Positions 35,071-41,515 of a DNA stretch of 64,000 nucleotides are shown one piece after another. Both the position numbers and the translations under genes were made by a program. The stretch covers positions 1 to 64,000 of the forward strand of contig NZ_FUWU01000010.1 of the NCBI RefSeq assembly GCF_900167415.1, in the 5' to 3' direction. Position 1 is the first letter of the stretch. Every line of letters starts with the position of its first letter. This DNA is from Fibrobacter intestinalis. Its GTDB lineage: Bacteria; Fibrobacterota; Fibrobacteria; Fibrobacterales; Fibrobacteraceae. The notes under the pieces are model-generated. The model saw only the letters and a list, made by a program, of their open reading frames with translations. It was not told where the DNA came from and ran no database searches.

Positions 35071-35664
35071 TTAATCTTTCATGCACCGCACATTGAAGTA
35101 ATAGCCGTCCTTAAGAAAAGAGTGTGGTGGATTGATAAAAATCCCCTGCACGGCTTCAAAGCGAACAGCAAACGCCTTTTGCCTTCGTGGAACCATACTT
35201 TTTAGAAAACTATCGCTTCGTCTTCCATTCGTCCAAGAATTATTGTCATCGCTAGAAGTCCAAAAAACAGCCGTTTTATCCGTATCAAAGCAGCGATCTT
35301 CTTCATAACAATGTCCTAGAAGAACTATGCCAAAGTTTCTATCAACGTTATCAAAAATATCGTTCCATTCCTTTTTAGAGGGAAGGTGCCAACCTCTTGG
35401 ACAAGCCTGTTCAGCCATATCAAAATTGTAATACCGTCCTAATCCACACAATTTCTGTATGTCATTGATACAACGGCTCCCGCGAACTTTATATCGCAAA
35501 TTTTCCGCCATCCATTCGCTACGACCTATCTTAACCGTAGTGTAATGTTCGCCATCTCTGGAATCAGCGAATGAGCCTGCATAAACGCAAGCACACGAAA
35601 TAGTCAGCATAAAAAGCAAAAGTTGCTTTATGCAATTTTGAAACACATACCTAGCTATTCCCAT
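35071..35664 (-). CDS. FISUMP-domain secreted protein
   Basis: The 197-residue protein has a signal peptide (QLLLFMLTISCACVYA, cleavage about residue 30) and one Fibrobacter succinogenes major paralogous domain. The hallmarks are in order: YTTVKIGRSEWMAENLRYKV, GRYYNFDMAEQACPRGWHLP, KEWNDIFDNV, AVFWTSSDDN and GYYFNVRCMKD at the end. Cys pairs probably form disulfides. The domain is highly expanded in Fibrobacter and its function is unproven; cell-surface binding is often proposed. GAGG lies 9 nt before the ATG, within a possible hairpin. It is first in the operon down to 31761. Confidence 0.9.
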   Translation of the reverse strand: MGIARYVFQNCIKQLLLFMLTISCACVYAGSFADSRDGEHYTTVKIGRSEWMAENLRYKVRGSRCINDIQKLCGLGRYYNFDMAEQACPRGWHLPSKKEWNDIFDNVDRNFGIVLLGHCYEEDRCFDTDKTAVFWTSSDDNNSWTNGRRSDSFLKSMVPRRQKAFAVRFEAVQGIFINPPHSFLKDGYYFNVRCMKD

Positions 35665-35673
35665 AGAACCAAG

Positions 35674-35692
35674 CCTCTTTCATTACAAGAGG
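35674..35692 (-). promoter_or_regulatory. Hairpin masking the FISUMP ribosome-binding site
   Basis: On the minus strand CCTCTT pairs with AAGAGG across a 7-nt loop. The AAGAGG arm contains the Shine-Dalgarno of the gene starting at 35664. It lies about 50 nt downstream of the U tract of the structured RNA. Confidence 0.45.
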
Positions 35693-35739
35693 TTTACTCC
35701 CATTCTGCAAGGATATCACACCAAATTTTGTGGGGGCAC

Positions 35740-35995
35740 AAAAAAAGGCGCAGATCGTTGCATTTACCACCTTGAGGCTCAGCATGCCTAATGAACGATA
35801 AATACAAACGACCCACGCCCCAAACGGGCTGTTGCCCTTGGTCATACGACCAAAGACCGACTAAAAAGTCGGTATGACAAACTGAAGCATACCGCAAAAC
35901 GGCATACCTGCGTGAGCGTTCGTCTTGTTCCCGTTCATTCGAAATTTGCTGATTTCAAGGTGAGAACAAGAGCAAAAACTCCTTTACTCTTTAAA
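35740..35995 (-). ncRNA. Candidate structured RNA element, copy B
   Basis: About 250 nt on the minus strand, upstream of the FISUMP operon, ending in UUUUUUU at 35746-35740. Its folds match copy A. CUUGUUC/GAACAAG is at 35970-35964 with 35930-35924. The hairpin ACCGACU-UUUU-AGUCGGU spans 35873-35856. GGGC-AACA-GCCC follows, and the terminal stem pairs 35819-35799 with 35766-35747. It also has an extra GGUC/GACC hairpin absent from copy A. The word CTGCGTGAGCGTTCG is conserved in both copies. The U tract 76 nt before the FISUMP start allows either a stand-alone small RNA or a leader with a terminator. Confidence 0.65.
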
Positions 35996-36125
35996 AATAA
36001 CATAAAATTATGCGGAATGACCAAAAAGTCTACAAAAAGGAGCAATTTTGTGTAGAAAACGGCGAATTTGTGCCATTTTGTAAAGCAAACGGGCTATTCC
36101 TACTTGAAATGGACCTCCCTAAAAC

Positions 36126-36154
36126 TTGCCTTTATGGGGCGAAAAAGGTATATT
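36126..36154 (+). promoter_or_regulatory. Promoter of the acetyltransferase/small-protein pair
   Basis: TTGCCT (36126-36131), 17 bp, TATATT (36149-36154). Near-identical to the promoter at 29572-29600 including flanking 'aaaacttgccttt' and 'gcgaaaaaggtatattta'. 36000-36117 holds no recognised gene. Confidence 0.75.
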
Positions 36155-36180
36155 TAAGATGATAAGGATAATGCAACCCA

Positions 36181-36705
36181 ATGGAAATTGACATCCAAAT
36201 AGATTCCCTAACGAATTGCCTAGTGTGCCGAGAAACTGGAGAGCAACTCGATACCGAATTTCGACTTGTCCTAAAAACTATTTCAAAAAAGGATGCAGCA
36301 GCACTACAACGAAAAGGATGGAAATTCGATTGGAGCATTCCCCATCAACATAATTATGAGGTTTACGAGCTACTGTTAAAAGGCGACCCACAAGTGCAGG
36401 GGATGATCGCCCTAAAACACATCCGCGATCAATTCTATACGCATGTAGATATCGTAGAAGCAGCTCCAGAGAATATCGGACATTTAGGGAAATACAAAGG
36501 TGTAGGAGCGCACCTCTTTGCAATAGCCTGCAAACTAAGCTGGGATGTCGGTAACGAGGGCTATGTTCAGTTTACTGCGAAAACGAACCTTGTAGAACAT
36601 TATCGTGAAACTTTAGGAGCGCGAAACATCGATTCTCAAAAAATGTACATAGACAGCTATGGAGCATTAAAACTAATCAAAACCTATTTCCCCGAGGAGG
36701 CATAA
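36181..36705 (+). CDS. GNAT-like acetyltransferase
   Basis: 174 residues. The second half has a GNAT-like acetyl-CoA region, KYKGVGAHLFAIACKLSWD, followed by GYVQFTAKTNLVEHYRETLGA and a terminal YGALKLI. The N-terminal part contains VCRETGEQLDTEFRLVL. The usual Q/R-x-x-G-x-G/A loop is weakened (KGVGAH), so the substrate and even activity are uncertain. A 6-codon open frame at 36171-36191, placed at better distance from the AAGGA site, overlaps the start and may couple translation. A 70-residue gene follows immediately; together they may be a toxin-antitoxin-like pair. Confidence 0.65.
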   Translation: MEIDIQIDSLTNCLVCRETGEQLDTEFRLVLKTISKKDAAALQRKGWKFDWSIPHQHNYEVYELLLKGDPQVQGMIALKHIRDQFYTHVDIVEAAPENIGHLGKYKGVGAHLFAIACKLSWDVGNEGYVQFTAKTNLVEHYRETLGARNIDSQKMYIDSYGALKLIKTYFPEEA

Positions 36706-36706
36706 T

Positions 36707-36919
36707 ATGATTGTAGCAGAACTCGAACCCGTCGTTGCTTCACGCAAGAGTAATACGCTGCGAGAAAATTTTGACCGCTTCGGAGAAGAGTTTTCTGACG
36801 GTCGTTTAACCGAACAGTCTCCAACCGAGCGTCATTTCCGTTTGCATGAAGCAATTGCCTATTCAAACAGTTTGGGACGTCCGCTTACAGAGCAGGAAAT
36901 GAAACTGTTTGAAATTTAA
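36707..36919 (+). CDS. Small acidic partner protein
   Basis: 70 residues: KSNTLRENFDRFGEEFSDGR in the first half and SPTERHFRLHEAIAYSNSLG in the second. Helical, acidic, no membrane segment. It starts 1 nt after the acetyltransferase stop, with GAGGAGG upstream, and is followed by a strong terminator. The context suggests a partner or antidote of the acetyltransferase. I do not recognise the family. Confidence 0.6.
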   Translation: MIVAELEPVVASRKSNTLRENFDRFGEEFSDGRLTEQSPTERHFRLHEAIAYSNSLGRPLTEQEMKLFEI

Positions 36920-36936
36920 ACGTTGGACATATTTTT

Positions 36937-36975
36937 CAGAAGACCATTGTTGATAAAGCAATGGTCTTCTGTTTT
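36937..36975 (+). terminator. Terminator of the acetyltransferase operon
   Basis: A perfect 12-bp stem AGAAGACCATTG/CAATGGTCTTCT (36939-36950 with 36959-36970), 8-nt loop, followed by GTTTT. Confidence 0.92.
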
Positions 36976-36977
36976 GG

Positions 36978-37186
36978 GCGGATGGGCGGGGTAAGTCTGG
37001 GTGTTGCCCCGGAACGAGTCCGGGGCAGGCTCTGGCGGCGTCTGATCACCCGCTAGAAGGGCTGGTGTGCAACGAAGTGCGAACCAGGGGACAACTGCAT
37101 AAGGCGAGCATCGCGACAGACCGCTAGCGGGCTGGCATGATTGAGCCGAGCAGTTGGGACTTTAGTACCAGGCTTTCTCCTCCATA
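36978..37186. repeat. Gene-free stretch with short palindromes
   Basis: No gene seen. GCCCCGGA/TCCGGGGC (37006-37026) can form a strong hairpin, and CCGCTAG/CTAGCGG-type words recur near 37050-37130. Probably repeat debris at the edge of the accessory region. Confidence 0.5.
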
Positions 37187-37188
37187 CA

Positions 37189-37223
37189 CAAAAAAGACCG
37201 CAGCATTTATTGCTACGGTCTTT
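37189..37223 (-). terminator. Terminator of thrS
   Basis: On the minus strand AAAGACCGTAGCA pairs with TGCTGCGGTCTTT (one G-T pair) and is followed by a U tract. It lies about 90 nt beyond the thrS stop. Confidence 0.88.
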
Positions 37224-37310
37224 AATGTTCTGGATCCTTCGACTTCACGCCTTACGGCGTTCCGCTCAGGAAGACTCGCTGATGCGTTCCCTTCGACAGG
37301 CTCAGGGAAC

Positions 37311-39248
37311 TTAGCGAACAACCTTGCGGTCGTCTTCCGTCATCTTGAGGAAGTCTGCGACCTTCATGTTGCCCTTGTCGCCGTCCTTACGCTTACGCAC
37401 GGACACGACACCATCGGCAACTTCCTTCTCACCCACGATGAGGAGGTACGGCACCTTCTGCAATTCGCACTGGCGGATCTTGTAGCCGAGTTTCTCGTTG
37501 CTTTCGTCGACTTCCACGCGGACGCCGGCGTTCACGAGTTCCTTCTCGACCTGCTTGGCATAGTCAACAAACTTCTCGGAAATCGGGAGCACGCGGGCCT
37601 GCACCGGAGCGAGCCACAGCGGAAAATCGCCCATGAACTCTTCGATGAGGATGCCGAGGAAACGTTCAATGGAACCGACTGCCGCACGGTGGAGCATCAC
37701 AGGAACGTGTTTCTGGTTGTCCTTGCCGACATATTCCGCACCGAGACGCATAGGCAAGTTGAAGTCCACCTGAATCGTTCCGCATTGCCAGTCACGACCG
37801 AGAGAATCCTTCAAAGTGAATTCCAGTTTCGGGCCATAGAAAGCGCCTTCGCCCGGATTCAGTTCATAGTCGAGTCCAGCCAGCTTTGTCGCCTGTTCCA
37901 GCGAGGCTTCCGCCTTGTCCCAAAGTTCGTCCGAACCCACGCGTTTTGCCGGACGGGTCGAGAACTTGACCTTGACATCGTCAAACCCAAAGTCGTGGTA
38001 GATTTCCTTGACTAGGGCGCAGAAGTTGGCGACTTCGCTTGCAATCTGGTCTTCGGTGCAGAAAATGTGTGCGTCATCCTGAACAAATCCGCGGACGCGC
38101 ATCAAACCATGCATGGTTCCTGCGGGTTCGTAGCGATGGCACTTGCCAAATTCCGCAAGGCGCATAGGCAAATCCCGCCAGCTGCGAAGCTGGGAATTGA
38201 AAATCAAAATGTGGCAGGGGCAATTCATCGGCTTCACCGCCATTTCCACGTCGCCCGCCATCGTTTTGAACATGTTCTCGTTGTATTTGTCGGCGTGCCC
38301 GGATTTCAACCACAAAACCTTGTTCACGATTTCCGGCGTAATCACTTCCTGGTAGCCGCGATTGTCGATTTTCCCACGGATATAATCCTTGAGGGCATTG
38401 ACCATCTTGGTTCCCTTCGGATGCCAGAACACCATTCCCGGAGAGTGGTCTTCGATGTGGTAAAGGTCCATTTCCTTGCCGATTTTCCGATGGTCGCGCT
38501 TGGCGGCTTCTTCCAGCTGCTTGACATAGATTTCAAGGCCTTCCTTGTCGGCAAAGCAGGTTCCGTAAACGCGGGTCAGCTGGTCGCTTTTCTGATCGCC
38601 GTGCCAGTAAGCGCCGGAGAGGGAAAGAATTTTGAAACTTTTGAGTTTTCCCGTACTCGGCACATGGGGACCCGCACACAAGTCTTCCCAATTTTTTCCC
38701 GGTTCGCCTGTAACATAAAAACTCAACGTGCCATCCGAATTTTCGCGGGCAAGGGCGCGCTCCGCATTGTCTGTCTTGTATTTATCGCCTTCGGTACGCT
38801 TCAAGCCTTCTTCGCCGCTGACTTCGATACGAGTAAACGGGCGATCTTCCTTGATGATTTCCTTCATGCGCTTTTCGATTTTCGGGAAATCTTCTTCCTT
38901 AATCGGCGTCGGCGTCATCAAATCGTAATAGAAACCTTTTTCGATGGCGGGGCCATACGCCAACTTTGTCCCCGGAAACAAATCGCAGATGGCTTCGGCG
39001 AGCACATGGCTGCAGCTGTGGCGCAGGAGCATTAAGGCATCCGGGTCGTCATTGTTCGGCGTGATAATTTTGATGGTGCCGCTTTCGGTCAGCGGACGGG
39101 AAAGGTCCAGAACCTTGTTCCCCAATTTGACGCCAAGAGCTTTACGGGCGAGTCCTTCGGAAAGGCCTTTCGCGATTTCAAGGCCGGTGGTGCCCGATGC
39201 TACGGAACGTACGGAGCCATCGGGGAAAGTGAGTTCGATTTGAGACAT
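37311..39248 (-). CDS. thrS: Threonyl-tRNA synthetase
   Basis: Charges tRNA-Thr. 645 residues from MSQIELTFPDGSVRSV, chosen because AAAGGAAAATATT precedes this ATG; the frame extends 32 codons further but lacks family similarity. Domains in order: TGS (about 1-60), editing domain with HSCSHVLAEAI, class II catalytic core (MNCPCHILIFNS, FGKCHRYEPAGTMHGLMRVRG region, [11 protein letters not shown]) and the anticodon-binding domain (WLAPVQARVLPIS). All zinc-ligand regions appear present. It is the functional copy; a truncated second copy lies at 30328-31583. A GGGCG/CGCCC hairpin lies in its leader, near 39270. Confidence 0.96.
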   Translation of the reverse strand: MSQIELTFPDGSVRSVASGTTGLEIAKGLSEGLARKALGVKLGNKVLDLSRPLTESGTIKIITPNNDDPDALMLLRHSCSHVLAEAICDLFPGTKLAYGPAIEKGFYYDLMTPTPIKEEDFPKIEKRMKEIIKEDRPFTRIEVSGEEGLKRTEGDKYKTDNAERALARENSDGTLSFYVTGEPGKNWEDLCAGPHVPSTGKLKSFKILSLSGAYWHGDQKSDQLTRVYGTCFADKEGLEIYVKQLEEAAKRDHRKIGKEMDLYHIEDHSPGMVFWHPKGTKMVNALKDYIRGKIDNRGYQEVITPEIVNKVLWLKSGHADKYNENMFKTMAGDVEMAVKPMNCPCHILIFNSQLRSWRDLPMRLAEFGKCHRYEPAGTMHGLMRVRGFVQDDAHIFCTEDQIASEVANFCALVKEIYHDFGFDDVKVKFSTRPAKRVGSDELWDKAEASLEQATKLAGLDYELNPGEGAFYGPKLEFTLKDSLGRDWQCGTIQVDFNLPMRLGAEYVGKDNQKHVPVMLHRAAVGSIERFLGILIEEFMGDFPLWLAPVQARVLPISEKFVDYAKQVEKELVNAGVRVEVDESNEKLGYKIRQCELQKVPYLLIVGEKEVADGVVSVRKRKDGDKGNMKVADFLKMTEDDRKVVR

Positions 39249-39344
39249 AATATTTTCCTTTGGTGGGCGGTTCTCGCCCGGTTCCCCAGAAATACGACAT
39301 CTGGTGGTGCGCTGTAAGATAATAAAATCTGAAAGTCCCAGCAA

Positions 39345-40226
39345 CTAGATATTCCGAGCGAAATCCGCGTCCATCCCAATCTGGCGTTTTAAATCGTCAA
39401 GGGAATCGAACTTTTGCTCCGGTCGGATAAATGCGACCAAGTCCACATCCATCGACTGTCCATAGATATTTTGGTTAAAATCCAAAATGTGCGCTTCAAT
39501 AGCGAGCGGTAAATCCCCGATAGACGGCTGGCGACCGATATTGACCACCGCCCGATGCGCCGTTGAATTTTGCAAGCGAACGACCGCGGCGTAAGAGCCG
39601 TATTTGGGAATCAATTTGAATGCGCCCGTTTGCACATTCGCCGTAGGGAAGCCGATAGTCCGGCCAAGATGCTTGCCATCTACGACAATCCCGTGGATTC
39701 GATATGGCCGACCGAGAAAAGTCGTCGCACGTTCAACAGCCCCGTTTTCCAGAGCATTCCGGATTCGAGACGAACTGAGAATTTCTCCGTCTTTATATTT
39801 TGCCGAAACCTGAATGGCAGAAACATCGGGAAATGCGGCGATGATGGCGTCAAAAGTGCCTTTGCCCGCTGCACCAAAACGATGGTCGTGTCCTAGCACC
39901 AAAAATTTCGTATTCAGTTCGCCCAGAATTTTTTCTTGGAAAAATTGCTGAAATGGCTGTTCAGCAACTTGACGGGAAAATGGCAACGCCACAAAATCCA
40001 ATCCTAAAGAGCGCACAAAAAAAGATTTTTCTTCGGTCGTCGTCAGCAGAGCCGGATGCCCGGGAATGCCCAGAACATGACGCGTATGCGGTTCAAAGGA
40101 AACGACCGTCGGCACCAAACCACGAGCCTTTGCTTCGGTTCGCAAAATCTGGAACACTTCCTGATGCCCCAAATGACAGCCGTCAAAATTGCCGACCGTT
40201 ACCGCACGCGCAACCAAATCAAGCAT
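39345..40226 (-). CDS. ribF: Bifunctional riboflavin kinase / FAD synthetase
   Basis: Makes FMN and then FAD. 293 residues from MLDLVARAVTVGNFDGCHLG. The ATG at 40226 overlaps the truB stop by 8 nt; a longer frame lies inside truB. The FAD-synthetase nucleotidyltransferase motif is GNFDGCHLGH, followed by VLGHDHRFG and SSSRIRNAL. The C-terminal kinase domain has GRTIGFPTANV and PKYGSYAAVV. Last gene of the translation operon. Confidence 0.94.
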   Translation of the reverse strand: MLDLVARAVTVGNFDGCHLGHQEVFQILRTEAKARGLVPTVVSFEPHTRHVLGIPGHPALLTTTEEKSFFVRSLGLDFVALPFSRQVAEQPFQQFFQEKILGELNTKFLVLGHDHRFGAAGKGTFDAIIAAFPDVSAIQVSAKYKDGEILSSSRIRNALENGAVERATTFLGRPYRIHGIVVDGKHLGRTIGFPTANVQTGAFKLIPKYGSYAAVVRLQNSTAHRAVVNIGRQPSIGDLPLAIEAHILDFNQNIYGQSMDVDLVAFIRPEQKFDSLDDLKRQIGMDADFARNI

Positions 40227-41145
40227 CGTCACTTCCCAAATAAAACTTCGGGGCAAGCTTGCCGTTTTCAAAGGAACAGCCCGCTTTCAATTCGCCGTCC
40301 CGACCGACAGCCAAAATCATATTGGGAGCATCTTTCTCTAAAACGATCTCCGAACCGTTCCAAGTGATTAAACGCCCGTTCCGCAAGGCGACAACTTGCC
40401 TGTCCGTCAATTCCACGACTGGAAATTTCATACAGTCCTGAGGTTTTAAAAGGGAACCCGCATTCAAATTTTCCGGCAGAACCGCCTGTTCGATGGACAA
40501 GTGCCCAATGCGCAAGCGTCGAATGCCCGAAACCGCGCCAAATGTCCCCAGAGCGTTCGCCATATCTCGCACCAGCGAACGGATATAGGTGCCTTTTGAA
40601 CAATCGCAAGTAAATCGATACGAAGAACGAACCCGCCCGGAAACACCATCAGGCGCTTCGGCAACTCCATCCAAATTCAAATGGCGAATGAAAATTTTCC
40701 GCGCTTTCAATTCAACTTGTCGCCCTTTGCGTTTCAAATCCGAAGCCCGATGGCCGTTCAGTTTGACCGCGCTGTAATCCGGGGGAATCTGTTCGATTTC
40801 GCCGATGAATTGAGGCAATATGCATTGCACTTGTTCCGTTGAAATCGGCGACGTGTCCGGATCTTGATGGACTAAAGCGCCATCCCATTCATCCGTTTGC
40901 GTGGAATAGCCAAAATGGGCGACAAAAGAATAAGTCTTTTCGGCGGCTTCCACAAACGGCAGCAAACGCGTTGCCCTTCCCACCGCTGCAACAATCAAGC
41001 CAGAAGCCCGCATATCCAGCGATCCCGCATGGCCAACGCGCCGCGTTTGAAAAATTTTGCGAATCGGAAAAAGGGCGTTACAAGAAGTAACGCCCGCCGC
41101 TTTATCGAGCAAAATCAAGCCGGAAGCAGAATTTTCAGAGTTCAC
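40219..41145 (-). CDS. truB: tRNA pseudouridine-55 synthase
   Basis: Converts U55 in the tRNA T loop. 308 residues. The catalytic motif is GHAGSLDMRASGLIVAAVG (Asp about residue 44; GHTGTLDPxATG in most homologues), followed by KTYSFVAHFGYSTQTDEWDG, FIGEIEQIPPDYSAVKLNG and RSLVRDMANALG. It overlaps rbfA by 11 nt and ribF by 8 nt. Confidence 0.94.
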   Translation of the reverse strand: MNSENSASGLILLDKAAGVTSCNALFPIRKIFQTRRVGHAGSLDMRASGLIVAAVGRATRLLPFVEAAEKTYSFVAHFGYSTQTDEWDGALVHQDPDTSPISTEQVQCILPQFIGEIEQIPPDYSAVKLNGHRASDLKRKGRQVELKARKIFIRHLNLDGVAEAPDGVSGRVRSSYRFTCDCSKGTYIRSLVRDMANALGTFGAVSGIRRLRIGHLSIEQAVLPENLNAGSLLKPQDCMKFPVVELTDRQVVALRNGRLITWNGSEIVLEKDAPNMILAVGRDGELKAGCSFENGKLAPKFYLGSDDA

Positions 41146-41515
41146 CTGAGTCCTTCAATTCCGCAAGGATTTCTTCAATGTGCATCGCATGATCCAGACT
41201 TTCATCCAAAATAAAGGAAAGCTGCGGAATCTTGCGAATTTTAAGAGCCTTGCCCAGATAAGTGCGAATGAATCCGGCAGAATTTCGGAGAGCGATTAAC
41301 GAGGAAGCTTTTTCCCTGTCCGAACCAAGGACAGAGACAAAAACTTTTGCATAGCTCAAGTCATTCGTAATCTCCACGCGATTGATCGTAACAAAACCGA
41401 TTCGCGGATCTTTCAGCCCCTTCATCAGGAGCTTCGCGATCTCTTCACGAAATTGTTCGTCCAAGCGCGTGGTGCGAGGTACTCGCCGATTGCTATGGCT
41501 ATGTGATTTACGCAT
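41135..41515 (-). CDS. rbfA: Ribosome-binding factor A
   Basis: Helps 30S subunit maturation. 126 residues from MRKSHSHSNRRVPRTTRLDE, which overlaps the infB stop by 8 nt; the longer frame lies inside infB. The KH-like core is visible as IAKLLMKGLKDPRIGFVTIN and DLSYAKVFVSVLG, ending in PQLSFILDESLDHAMHIEE. The position between infB and truB is the standard order. Confidence 0.93.
   Translation of the reverse strand: MRKSHSHSNRRVPRTTRLDEQFREEIAKLLMKGLKDPRIGFVTINRVEITNDLSYAKVFVSVLGSDREKASSLIALRNSAGFIRTYLGKALKIRKIPQLSFILDESLDHAMHIEEILAELKDSGEL

Noticed and set aside
35651-35897. Minus-strand open frames of 64 and 67 residues
   Set aside because: They run through the structured RNA element, whose conservation follows base pairing rather than codons.
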